In this document: in pieces, positions 34,576-43,974 of the stretch
Numbering within the stretch: position 1 is the first letter of the stretch
How the letters are laid out: every line of letters begins with the position of its first letter
From: Gemmatimonadota bacterium
GTDB taxonomy: Bacteria; Gemmatimonadota; Gemmatimonadetes; Longimicrobiales; Gaopeijiaceae
Length of the DNA stretch: 64,000 nt
Direction: 5' to 3'
Assembly (NCBI GenBank): GCA_022826005.1
Contig: JAJDVT010000094.1
Span: 1-64,000 of the forward strand
The notes under the pieces: generated by a model
The model's database searches: none
The model's input: only the letters and a program-made list of their open reading frames with translations
What the model was told of the DNA's origin: nothing
Position numbers and translations under genes: made by a program

Positions 34576-37029
34576 TCACGGCGTTCCCTTCGCCAGCACC
34601 TCGAACCTCCGGCGGGCCCGGTTGCCGACGTCGTCCACCACCGTGAGGGTGTGCAGCCCCTGCGCGATGTCGAGCGCCTGTTCGTGGAAGACGCGGGTGG
34701 AGCCGACGTAGCGGTCGTCGAGGTGCCAGTGGAGCGTCGCCTCCGGATCGCGGTGCGCCGCCGAGAATACGGTGCGCCCCTTGCGGCCGCCCAGCTCCAC
34801 GGGGATGTAGATGCGGGCCCCGGGATGGGGATAGACGAAGTCGACCGGGCTGTCCGCCGCGGTAACGGTCGCCGCACAGTCCGCGCGGTATGCGGGAAGC
34901 GGACGGTATGCCGGGTTGCGGGCCCGGTAGTAGGCCTCCTGACCGGGTGGCAGCACGAACCAGCTCTCGTGCGACATGGTCCGGACCGATTCGCACCTGC
35001 CGTGAACGCGCTGACCGCTGACCGGGTCGAGGTGGACGGTGCGGTGGTGCGGGCTCGGGCGCGTGAAGTGGCTGTTCCGCGGGGCCCACGTGCGGGTGGT
35101 TTCGCAGCCGCCGGCCGCCAGGTAGCCGTCCGACTCGCAGATCCTCAGCTGCTTGAGGTGCAACTCGGGCATCGGGAACCACGCGTCGCCCTCCAGCCGG
35201 CCGATGATGTCGAAGAGGACGGGCGCTGCGGCCCCGATCCCCGTCAGTTCGGGCCGTCCCTCGCCGTTGGCGTTGCCTGCCCAGACCCCGACCGTGTAGC
35301 GCGGCGTGACACCGACCGCCCACGCGTCCCGGTGACCGTAGCTGGTGCCGGTCTTCCACGCGACGCGGTGCCCGTCGCCCAGGACGCGCCACTGCGAATC
35401 GGTCCCGGGACGGACCACCTCGACCAGCGCGTCGAGGGTGAGCCACGCGGCTCCGACGCTGAGTCCGGCGGGGCCGGCGGTCGGGTGCGGTTCCCCGGAG
35501 AGCAGGCGGGGGCGGAGATAGTGGCCGTTCGGGGGCCCGCCGTCACGCCGTCCGGTCGCCTTCGCGGCGGTTTGGCCGCGCGCAGGCACGTGCGGAGAGC
35601 CGTTCGGCGCCAATACGCCTGCCCCGCCGATCCGCGCCAGGTTCGCGTACATCGAGGTGATGTCCCAGAGCGTCCCCTCCGCGCCGCCGAGCACCAGCGT
35701 CAGCCCGTAGTGGCCGGGAGGACCGTGCAGCGTCTCCATCCCCATGTCGCGCAGGAAGTCGTAGAATCTGTCCACCCCGTGCCGCTTCAGCATCCGGACG
35801 GCAGGCACGTTGAGCGACCGCGCCAGAGCGTCCCTGGCGGGGACGGCGCCCCGGAACTCGAGGTCGTAGTTCTCGGGCATGTAGCCGGCGAACTGGGACG
35901 GAATGTCGGGGACGAGGGTTTCCGGCAGGATCTCGCCCGCGTCCAGCATCCGCGCGTAGAGGAACGGTTTTAGGATGCTGCCCGTGCTGCGCGGCCGCTG
36001 CACCAGGTCGATCGCGTGGCCCGAGCCCTGCGACACGCCCCACCTGCTGTTGCCGACGTAGGCGACCACCTCGAAGGTGCGGTTGTCGATCACGAGGGCG
36101 GCCGCGTGGCGGATTCCCAGAGACGCCAGCGATTGCGACTGGCGTGCCACCACATCGCCCGCCAGCCGCTGGAGCGGCGCGTCGAGGGTGCTCGAATACC
36201 GCCGCCCGGCGCTGCCCGCCTCGGCCGCGAGCCGCTGCAGCAGGTGCGGCGCCCACTCCGGCAGCGGGCCCGGCGCATCGGGCAGGGGCTCCAGCAGGGC
36301 GAGTTCCAGCGCCTCCGCGTCGATCGTGCCGTTTTCCCGCAGGCGGTGCAGGAGGCGGTCGCGCTTGGCCATCAGCCCGGCGCGGCTTCTGCCCGGATGC
36401 ATGGATCCCGGATTGTTCGGCAGGACCGCGAGCGTGGCGGCTTCCGCCCACGAGAGGTCGCCGGGACCCCGTCCGAAGTACCGCCAGGCCGCCGCCTCGA
36501 GCCCGACCACGTTGCCGCCGAAGGGGGCGTGAGCGGCGTAGAGCGCGAGCACTTCGTCCTTGGTGGTGCCGAGTTCGAGCCGGACCGCGAGCGCGGCCTC
36601 GACGAGCTTCTCCCGGTAGGTGCGGGGGCGCTGGCCGCGCGACATGCGGATCACCTGCATCGTGATCGTGCTGCCGCCGCTGACCACTTCTCCGGCGCGC
36701 AGGTTGTTGCGGACTGCGCGGGCCAGCGCCACGGGATCGACCCCGGGATGCCACCTGAACCGCTTGTCCTCGAAGGCGATCACGGCGGCGGCGTACTTCG
36801 CGGGCACCTCTTCGCGCGCCGGGAAGCGCCACTGCCCGTCCCGCGCGATCTTCGCGCCGAGCAGGGTGCCGTCGCGGGCCTCCAGAACGGAGGAGAGCGG
36901 CGTGTCGAAGAGGGGGGTGGGGAGGCGGGTGGCCAGGTCGGCCGCGATGAGGAGGACGAGGGCGGCACAGGCCCAGACGGCGCGGCGCCCCGGGCGCGTG
37001 GCTGTCCGGCCCTTCGCTGCGCCCCTCAT
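34576..37029 (-). CDS. pbpC: Penicillin-binding protein 1C
   Basis: 817 residues from ATG 37029, whose ATGA overlaps the stop of the upstream gene. One N-terminal membrane helix (VWACAALVLLIAADLA) is followed by a GT51 glycosyltransferase domain: FEDKRFRWHPGVDP with catalytic Glu, GGSTITMQ and R-x-K-L-x-E-x. The transpeptidase domain has SxxK in STGSILKPFLYARML, SLN in ARSLNVPAVR and KTGTSYGHRDAW. The C-terminal BiPBP_C domain (about 720-815) is present. It polymerises and may cross-link peptidoglycan. Pairing with the alpha-2-macroglobulin gene is conserved in many bacteria and suggests repair after attack by host or rival proteases. Confidence 0.96.
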   Translation of the reverse strand: MRGAAKGRTATRPGRRAVWACAALVLLIAADLATRLPTPLFDTPLSSVLEARDGTLLGAKIARDGQWRFPAREEVPAKYAAAVIAFEDKRFRWHPGVDPVALARAVRNNLRAGEVVSGGSTITMQVIRMSRGQRPRTYREKLVEAALAVRLELGTTKDEVLALYAAHAPFGGNVVGLEAAAWRYFGRGPGDLSWAEAATLAVLPNNPGSMHPGRSRAGLMAKRDRLLHRLRENGTIDAEALELALLEPLPDAPGPLPEWAPHLLQRLAAEAGSAGRRYSSTLDAPLQRLAGDVVARQSQSLASLGIRHAAALVIDNRTFEVVAYVGNSRWGVSQGSGHAIDLVQRPRSTGSILKPFLYARMLDAGEILPETLVPDIPSQFAGYMPENYDLEFRGAVPARDALARSLNVPAVRMLKRHGVDRFYDFLRDMGMETLHGPPGHYGLTLVLGGAEGTLWDITSMYANLARIGGAGVLAPNGSPHVPARGQTAAKATGRRDGGPPNGHYLRPRLLSGEPHPTAGPAGLSVGAAWLTLDALVEVVRPGTDSQWRVLGDGHRVAWKTGTSYGHRDAWAVGVTPRYTVGVWAGNANGEGRPELTGIGAAAPVLFDIIGRLEGDAWFPMPELHLKQLRICESDGYLAAGGCETTRTWAPRNSHFTRPSPHHRTVHLDPVSGQRVHGRCESVRTMSHESWFVLPPGQEAYYRARNPAYRPLPAYRADCAATVTAADSPVDFVYPHPGARIYIPVELGGRKGRTVFSAAHRDPEATLHWHLDDRYVGSTRVFHEQALDIAQGLHTLTVVDDVGNRARRRFEVLAKGTP

Positions 37030-40000
37030 CGTTCCTCCACCACGCGCACGGTCATCCCCTCGGTGCGTCCGTAGACCGACGCGTCGTACATCGCTTCTCC
37101 CGCCACCGCCGGCAGGTAGTACTCGCCCAGATAGGCGGCGTTGAACCACATCGAGATGGTGAGCGAATCGTCTTCGCCCAGGGAGAAATAGGTGAGGACG
37201 CGGTCGTCGCGCACGTCCTGGTAGTCGATCCGGCCGTCGGCCTGGCCCTCGCCGCGGTCCAGTCTGGCGTTGTGGATCTCCCACCCCGACGGCGCGCGGT
37301 ACTCCAGCGCCACATCGCGCGCGTCGCGGCCGGATGTGTTGCGCACGGTCACGTTGGCCACCAGGTCGGTGCCCTGCGCCAACTCGGCCGGATCTACGGG
37401 ATCGCCGTCCGGGTCGGTGTAGCGCACCTGGATCGCCAGCCCGGAAGAGGCCGCGACCTCGTCCCCCGCGGCGGGCGCGCCCCGCGTCACCAGACTCACG
37501 AAGAGCGGCGCGTCCGACGTGTTCGTCACCGCCACCGGTCCCCCGCGCTCCGCGAGCCCGGTGAGTTCCTCCGTATGGATCGGGGAGGAGGCCGTCCACG
37601 CCGTCTCGGCATCGCCCGTGCGGACCTCGAAGGTGAACTCCCCGGCCGCGTCGCCGACTCCGTAGAAGCGCGTCATTGCGAAGAGCGCATACGCGACGGA
37701 GTGGGTGCCGTGCCAGCGGTCCGAATAGAGGTCGTTCGAGATCTCCTCGGCGACCCGCGCCGCCTGCGCTCCACGGTCCAGGGCCACCAGCGCATCCAGC
37801 AGAATGGCCCGGTCGCGCAGCCGCGACCCCATGCTCCAGCCGGCCTCGATGTACTCCGGCACCTCGTCGTCGGCGCGTACGAGCCGCGCCGCGACGTCAT
37901 CGATCCCCGCGAGCCGGTAGGCCGCCGCGAGGTGCCAGCGGGCGGCCGGGTCCAGATCGCCCGATTCGCGCAGCCGGTTCATCGCGCCGATCTCGGACGC
38001 GCCGGCCAGAGCCAGCGTGTACAGCCGGTAGGCCTGGTCCATCGGCGGGGTGTCGCCCCGCGCTCTCCACGTCCGGGCCCGGCGGCGCTGGAAGTCCCGC
38101 CACCCCGCCAGCATCCCCGGATCGACGTAGTAGCCGAGCCGCTCCGCCTCGATCAGGAAGTGGCCGACGTAGTTGGTGACCCATCCGTTGCGGCCGTCGG
38201 CGGAGGCATGCCCGCCGGGCCAGTACGCGAAGCCGCCGGAAGAGACCTGAAACCCCCGCAAGCGGTCGAGGCCGGCCTGGACGTTATTCTCGGCGCGTGC
38301 GCGCGCGATGTCATCGAGGTTCACCAGCTGCGGAAGGTAGAGCTGCGCCAGGACGGCGGAGACGACTTGCTCCAGGCAGCCGTGAGGGTAGCGGACGAGG
38401 TATCCCAGACGGGCATCGAGGTTCAGGGGCGGCAGCCTCGTCACCTCCAGGGTCGCCGAGTTCGTTCCCGGAATCCCGTGGGGCTCCACCTCCCCCCCCC
38501 ACACCTCACCCGGGGCGATCTCCGCGCGCACCAGGTTGGCCGTCACGGGATTGGGGCTCCTCACCCGCAACGCGATCTCGGTCCGAGCCGTGTGCTCACC
38601 CGCCACGGCCGCGAACCGCAGCAGACCCTGGCCCGGCGCGTCCCCCGCGCGGAGCTGCAGCCGCGCCATGCGCTCGCCCACCCCGTCGAAGGCGACCGTC
38701 TCGCTCGACGTACCCACCACCTGGAAGCGCTCGCCCGGGTCCGCCGTGACCGTCGCCTCGCCGATCCCTTCCTGCATCGCGAAGAGCGTCACGGGGACGG
38801 CGATCTCCTCGCCGGGACCCACCACGCGCGGCAGCGTCGCCAGGATCGACAGCGGCTGCCGCACGAACACCGACTCGGATGCCGAGCCGTAGGCGCCGTC
38901 ACGGCCCGCGACGACCATCACGCGCACCTGCCCGAGGTACTCCGGGATGTCGACGGAGTGCGTCGCCGTCGCGCCGCGGCCGAGCCGGAACGGCCCCATG
39001 AAGCGCACGACCGGCGGGAACCGGCTCCGCTCCTCGTCGGGTTCGAGTTCGGCGTCGTCCCCGCCCAGCGCGAGCAGCCGCTCCAGTTCGCCGCCGTACG
39101 CCCCGGCCACCTCGTCGAAGATGTCCCAGGTCGAGACCCCGAGCGCCTCCCGCGCGAAGAAGTGGTCGTGCAGATCGGGCGTCTGGAAGCTCGTGAGGCC
39201 GAGCAGGCCTTCGTCCACGACCGCGAGGGTGTAGGTCATCGGCCTCCCGGACGCCTCGGAGACCTGAACCGTGACGGTCGTGTCCGGCCGCCACTCCGCG
39301 GGGACGCCGATCTCGGGGCGCAGCACCGTCGCCGGGTCCTCCACCTCGAGCGGGATCACCCCGTAGAGCCGGATCGGCCGGTCGTTCGCGCGGCCGGCGT
39401 GGGGCTGGATCAGGTGGACGCCCACGTACACGTTGGGACTCATCTCGGCAGTGAGCGGCACCTCGAAACGCTGGCGGCCGCCGCCGAGTTCCATCCACCG
39501 CTGGTCAAGGATCCGGCTTCCGGTCTCCAGCGTGACGAGCGCGCGGCCTGAATTTGCCTCGGGCAGCTGGATTTCGGCCACTTCGCCCACGGCGTAGCTG
39601 GTCTTGTCGGTGAGCAGCGTGAGCACGCTTGCCCCGGTGCCGGACTCCGTCCGGGGCCGGCCCGCCCATCCCGGCCAGTCCAGGTAGATGACCTTGCCGG
39701 TACAGTGGCCGCCGGCCGTGTCGCACGCTCGCAGGAGATAGCGGCCCCATTCGGGTGAGTTGACCCGGAAGTCCCAGCTCCCGCGCCCCTCCGCCGTCGC
39801 GATGGTGCCCTCCGCGACCACCTGGCTGTACCGGGACTCGGTGTAGCGTGCCAGCGACTCCGCCGAGCGGTCCCACCACCAGCGCCAGTCGATCTTGTAG
39901 AGGGTGAGGTCGACCGATTCGGCCGCGACCGGATCGCCGCCCGGCGACAGGGTCGCGATCTGGACGGTGTGCGTCGTATCGGTGAGGAGCATGCCCCGGG

Positions 40001-42674
40001 CCGCGTCGCCCGGCGGCGTCCGCACCCCGACGTAGGTCTCGTACGGCGAGAAGCGCGCGCTCCTGCGGTTGGTGCTGAAGGCGCCGCCGTCCTCGAAGAT
40101 GCGCGTGGTGAAGGTCGCCGCGAGCATCCCGGGGGCCTGGCCGCCGGGGGCAAGCTCCGGGGTGAAGGATGCGTAGCCTTCGTCGTCGAGCGCGCCCTCG
40201 AAGATCGTGGTCGGCTCCCCGGCATACTGGCGCGCGGGATCGTCGAAGACGTGGTCGCCGTACTGGGTGAAGGCGGTGCGCACCGGCCGGAATGCGACCC
40301 GCACGTCGGCGTCGAGGCTGCGCGCGACCGCGCCGCTCAGCCACTGCCCGAAGAGGGTGGCTTCGCGGGGATCGCCCGCCTGCAGGAGCTCGCCCGTGCC
40401 CGAATCGGCCGGATCCGCGCCACCTGCCCCCAGGTCGAGATCGACCCTGAGGCGGTTCGGCATCACCGTCTCGACGCGGACGGGCGCCGAGAAACGCGCC
40501 CCGCCGACCTCGACGGCCGCGTTCCAGTTCCCGGTGGGCGCGTCCGGGGCCGTCCCGAGGGTGAAGGCGTAAAAGCCGTCGAGGGGATCGGCGTTCGTGA
40601 CCGTGTGAACGACCTGGCCGAACGGGTTGAGGAGTTGCAGGGTGGCCGGGTGGTCGTCGGGGAGGGGGTTCTCCGCGTCGTCGAGCACGAACGTCAGGTG
40701 GATGTCGTCGCCGGGGCGCCAGACGCCGCGTTCGCCGTAGATCTTCCCCTTGAGCCCGTCGGTTACCACCGCACCGCCCACGTCGAAGTGGCTGGTGGGC
40801 AGCGCGGGCCCGAAGTTCATCTTGAGATAACCTTTGTCGCCTCCGGGCCGGCTGCGGCCGCCGATGCCCATGCCCGCGCCGGCGCCTGGCCGGCCTGCCG
40901 TCCGCCGTCCGCCACCCCCCTCCGCCACCGCGTAGTAGGGAATCCCCTCCAGGGTGGTGCGCGCCATCCCGTCCGACCCCGTCACCACGGTCGCCAGCGG
41001 CTGGTTCTGATAGTTCATGAAGGTCACCGATACGCCCCTCATCGGATCGGAGGTGCGCAGGTCGGTGGTGGCCACCAGGACGTCGCCCCGCGGGTCCCGC
41101 TTCGCCGTGATCCCGATGTTCGACGCCAGGAAGTTGCGGGAGTTGGTCGCCCTCCCGGACCACCGGTAGTAGGAATCCGTGCACGGGTCGTCGCGGTCGG
41201 CCCACTCGAAGGGGGCCTCGTTTCCCCGGATTCCGTCCCAGCCCGTGACGAACCGGTCGTACTGGTCGTTCAGGTTGGCTGGTTCGGGCTCGATCGCCAC
41301 CGGCACCTGGCTGCGCGCGCCGGAGCACGTGAAGGTGGAGTTGCCGCGGTTGATCGACAGGGTCAGCCGGATGAGGCTCCCCGCGTGGGCGCGCACTACA
41401 TCGCTGACGTCGAGCGTATAACGGTTCCACCCGCTGTCCTCCGCCTCGGGGAGCGATATGGTGCGCCGCCAGAGGGTGCGTCCTGCCCGCCCGAGTTCGC
41501 GGCCGCCGGAGAGATCGTTGTTCTGGAGGAACTGTCCGATGTTGGCCTCGTACACCTCGAAGGCCGTGACCTGGACCGAATGCACGTTGGCCGCCTCGAT
41601 CGGAACGGTCAGCATTTCGGCCTCGGGGAGCACCACCCCGCGCCCCGCGAAGCGCACTCCCGGCTTCACGTCGACGAATTGCACCACGTGCTCGCTTCGC
41701 TCCTCGAGCCTATTGCCGCCGGCGCCCCGGATCCCGGCTTCGAGCATGACCGTTGCGGGCCCGATGACGCGCTCCGCCGGGAAGATCCGGAGCGTGTTGC
41801 CGGATACCTCCAGGGTGAAGCGCCCGTCGCCCAGGCTCACCAGGCCGGCGAGATCCTGGCTACGGTCAAGCGGGTCCGAGAAGCGAATCTGCGCGTACTG
41901 GCGGTCGTCGGACTCGGCGCGGGCCCCGGTGACGCGGAAGATGTTCTGCCCCGGGACCGTCACGTCCCGCCTGCCGCGCGAGGGCACCCCGATGGAACTA
42001 CCGTCCCAGCGCAGCCGCAACTCGCCGTCGCGCTCCCCACGCGTCACACCCTGAATGGCAAAGCTGTGATCGATGCCACTTTCGCCGTGCATCCACCGCA
42101 TCCCGAGGCGCCTTCCGCCCTGCTGGGCGGTCAGCACCTGCTCCACCGCCCCGCCCTCCGCGAAGTCGGCGGTCACGACCGTCCCGGTCAGCACGAGGCC
42201 GTCCTCCCCCCCGGCCTGCGCCTCCAGTCCGTGCACCCGAATCTCGAAGTCCTGCTCGATGACCTCGAAGGCGAACCAGTAGTCGCCCAGATCCTCCGGC
42301 AGGCCGAGCAGTCCCTCCCGCGCCAGCGTGACCCGGAAGAAGCCGCCCGAGGGCAGTTCGGCCTCGGGTGTGAAGACGAGCTGGCGGGCACTGGTGAAGA
42401 CGGCGGTGCCGTCGATCGCCGGCTCGAGCTGCAGCACCCCGGCCGCCGGCTGGCCGAGAAGGTGCTCGCCCGTTACATCGCGGGTGAACTCGATCGTGAC
42501 GCGGTCGCGACTCGACACGGTCCCGTGGGTGCGGGCGCTGATCAGCGATCCCCACCTGGGATCGACCGGCGGGCCGGCCGAATCGGGACCTTCGACGGCG
42601 CTGCAAGCGGCCAGGGCCGTCAGGGTCGCCAGGGGGAGCGGGACGAAGCGGGGCGGCAGGATGGACATGACCAT
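37026..42674 (-). CDS. Bacterial alpha-2-macroglobulin lipoprotein
   Basis: 1882 residues from ATG 42674 (or ATG 42668). A lipobox LTALAACS anchors it to a membrane. Large MG-like beta domains follow: YLKMNFGPALPTSHFDVGGA and the macroglobulin MG domains; VTLETGSRILDQRW; MTYTLAVVDEGLLGLTSF; and the PxYLGQVRVMVVAG segment before the thioester domain. The thioester motif is intact: HGCLEQ with Cys1433 and Gln1436. After bait cleavage by a protease, the exposed thioester traps the enzyme. The Gly/Arg-rich stretch at about 585-600 may be part of the bait region. The gene ends inside the pbpC start. Confidence 0.95.
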   Translation of the reverse strand: MVMSILPPRFVPLPLATLTALAACSAVEGPDSAGPPVDPRWGSLISARTHGTVSSRDRVTIEFTRDVTGEHLLGQPAAGVLQLEPAIDGTAVFTSARQLVFTPEAELPSGGFFRVTLAREGLLGLPEDLGDYWFAFEVIEQDFEIRVHGLEAQAGGEDGLVLTGTVVTADFAEGGAVEQVLTAQQGGRRLGMRWMHGESGIDHSFAIQGVTRGERDGELRLRWDGSSIGVPSRGRRDVTVPGQNIFRVTGARAESDDRQYAQIRFSDPLDRSQDLAGLVSLGDGRFTLEVSGNTLRIFPAERVIGPATVMLEAGIRGAGGNRLEERSEHVVQFVDVKPGVRFAGRGVVLPEAEMLTVPIEAANVHSVQVTAFEVYEANIGQFLQNNDLSGGRELGRAGRTLWRRTISLPEAEDSGWNRYTLDVSDVVRAHAGSLIRLTLSINRGNSTFTCSGARSQVPVAIEPEPANLNDQYDRFVTGWDGIRGNEAPFEWADRDDPCTDSYYRWSGRATNSRNFLASNIGITAKRDPRGDVLVATTDLRTSDPMRGVSVTFMNYQNQPLATVVTGSDGMARTTLEGIPYYAVAEGGGGRRTAGRPGAGAGMGIGGRSRPGGDKGYLKMNFGPALPTSHFDVGGAVVTDGLKGKIYGERGVWRPGDDIHLTFVLDDAENPLPDDHPATLQLLNPFGQVVHTVTNADPLDGFYAFTLGTAPDAPTGNWNAAVEVGGARFSAPVRVETVMPNRLRVDLDLGAGGADPADSGTGELLQAGDPREATLFGQWLSGAVARSLDADVRVAFRPVRTAFTQYGDHVFDDPARQYAGEPTTIFEGALDDEGYASFTPELAPGGQAPGMLAATFTTRIFEDGGAFSTNRRSARFSPYETYVGVRTPPGDAARGMLLTDTTHTVQIATLSPGGDPVAAESVDLTLYKIDWRWWWDRSAESLARYTESRYSQVVAEGTIATAEGRGSWDFRVNSPEWGRYLLRACDTAGGHCTGKVIYLDWPGWAGRPRTESGTGASVLTLLTDKTSYAVGEVAEIQLPEANSGRALVTLETGSRILDQRWMELGGGRQRFEVPLTAEMSPNVYVGVHLIQPHAGRANDRPIRLYGVIPLEVEDPATVLRPEIGVPAEWRPDTTVTVQVSEASGRPMTYTLAVVDEGLLGLTSFQTPDLHDHFFAREALGVSTWDIFDEVAGAYGGELERLLALGGDDAELEPDEERSRFPPVVRFMGPFRLGRGATATHSVDIPEYLGQVRVMVVAGRDGAYGSASESVFVRQPLSILATLPRVVGPGEEIAVPVTLFAMQEGIGEATVTADPGERFQVVGTSSETVAFDGVGERMARLQLRAGDAPGQGLLRFAAVAGEHTARTEIALRVRSPNPVTANLVRAEIAPGEVWGGEVEPHGIPGTNSATLEVTRLPPLNLDARLGYLVRYPHGCLEQVVSAVLAQLYLPQLVNLDDIARARAENNVQAGLDRLRGFQVSSGGFAYWPGGHASADGRNGWVTNYVGHFLIEAERLGYYVDPGMLAGWRDFQRRRARTWRARGDTPPMDQAYRLYTLALAGASEIGAMNRLRESGDLDPAARWHLAAAYRLAGIDDVAARLVRADDEVPEYIEAGWSMGSRLRDRAILLDALVALDRGAQAARVAEEISNDLYSDRWHGTHSVAYALFAMTRFYGVGDAAGEFTFEVRTGDAETAWTASSPIHTEELTGLAERGGPVAVTNTSDAPLFVSLVTRGAPAAGDEVAASSGLAIQVRYTDPDGDPVDPAELAQGTDLVANVTVRNTSGRDARDVALEYRAPSGWEIHNARLDRGEGQADGRIDYQDVRDDRVLTYFSLGEDDSLTISMWFNAAYLGEYYLPAVAGEAMYDASVYGRTEGMTVRVVEER

Positions 42675-42813
42675 GCTCCAGGCGGAAAGTTGGGCTGCGC
42701 CTCAATGCGAACTTCGGCTATGGCCATTGGGAGGGCAAGGAACGTACCAGGACCAGGGCGCCCGTTTGGCCGGCAGTGAGGTGGATCTCGTGTCTATCGA
42801 GTCACGGCTGCCG

Positions 42814-43974
42814 CTACGGCAGTGTCGGCGGGGACACAATCCGGAGAACCACCAGGTGCTCCACGTCCATCGAGTCGCGGCCCACGCTGAGAACCTCCCT
42901 GTTTCGGAGCGAGAAGAGCCGGATGCCCTCTTCGAGCGTGAAGGTGCCGACCGTCCCGTTCCGGTCCAGGAGAGACCACTCCACGATGTCGGCCCACCTG
43001 TGCACGTAGTGACCGACGAGGGTCTCGGATCCGTCGCTGATCACCGCGGCGGAGAAGGGTCGCGGCACCGTCCCGTCCCAGACTTCGACCGATTGCCGCG
43101 CACGGGACATGTAGTCCTCGCCGGGGTCCCGGCTTACCCTGGCTTCGACACGCTCCCAGAGAGCGTCCATCTCCGCCTCCGACACGGGGGGCGGCGGAGA
43201 GGCCGGCCGCAGGGTCCGTGCCGTCCGTCCGTCCCAGTCAAATGACACCACGCGGCCGTCCCTTGCATCCGCGGCGACGACACCGGTGGGGACCAGATCG
43301 TATTGTGCATGCGCTGCAAATGCCGGCATTCCGTCCCGAATATCCCCGCTCGGGCTTCTGAGGACGAAACTCTCGCCGCCCGGGACCTTGATCGGAGTTT
43401 CGAGCGGAGTCCCCGGGTCGTCCACCCGATAGAACTCGATCGTGTCTCTCAGGATTTGCATGACGTTCCGCAAACCCGTGCCCGAATCTCTCGCTACGGA
43501 CACCACCGGGGCTCCGCCGGCGCCGAAAGCAATCTTCAGAGGTGTCTCGGGGAGGTCGCGCAGCGACCAGGTAGCGACCGGGGACTCACGATGGAACAGC
43601 AGCACCCGGCGCATGGCTCCATCGAGGAGGAGAATCGAGTCACCCTTGGTGTCCAGGTCCAGCAGGCTCTGAAACTCCCCGGGGCCCTCGCCTGGCCGGC
43701 CGACCGTCCCCACCAGGTCTCCCGCCTCGTTCAGCAGCAGCACTTCCGTGGGTTCGAGCTTCATGACGACGAAGAGGCCGTCGGGCCCCCGTTTCACGTC
43801 TTGGACGAAGTACAGGAGATCGCTGTGGACGACTACGACGGTGTCTAGGGTGAGCCTTGCCGGTGGCTCGGCGGGGGCCGCGGGTTGCCGGCCGCCCGGC
43901 TCGCACCCGGCCGCTGTCGTCAGGACGCAAAGCGTGGCAAGGAGGCCCAGCCGCGGGGGGAGCGGAGCGCTCAC
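42814..43974 (-). CDS. Six-bladed beta-propeller lipoprotein
   Basis: 386 residues from GTG 43974, inside the stop of the DUF1080 gene (GTGA). Signal LGLLATLCVLTTAAGC gives a lipoprotein (Cys about 24). Propeller strands include KRGPDGLFVVMKL, LLLNEAGDLVGTVGRPGEGP followed by GEF, SILLLDGAMRRVLLF and GVVAADARDGRVVSFDWDG. The ligand is unknown. As the last gene of the four-gene coupled operon, it may bind a sugar-derived compound handled by the oxidoreductase and DUF1080 protein. This link is by position only. Confidence 0.85.
   Translation of the reverse strand: MSAPLPPRLGLLATLCVLTTAAGCEPGGRQPAAPAEPPARLTLDTVVVVHSDLLYFVQDVKRGPDGLFVVMKLEPTEVLLLNEAGDLVGTVGRPGEGPGEFQSLLDLDTKGDSILLLDGAMRRVLLFHRESPVATWSLRDLPETPLKIAFGAGGAPVVSVARDSGTGLRNVMQILRDTIEFYRVDDPGTPLETPIKVPGGESFVLRSPSGDIRDGMPAFAAHAQYDLVPTGVVAADARDGRVVSFDWDGRTARTLRPASPPPPVSEAEMDALWERVEARVSRDPGEDYMSRARQSVEVWDGTVPRPFSAAVISDGSETLVGHYVHRWADIVEWSLLDRNGTVGTFTLEEGIRLFSLRNREVLSVGRDSMDVEHLVVLRIVSPPTLP

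Noticed and set aside
39969-42779. 936-codon plus-strand open stretch
   Set aside because: Antisense to alpha-2-macroglobulin, Arg/His/Pro-rich and without recognisable domains.
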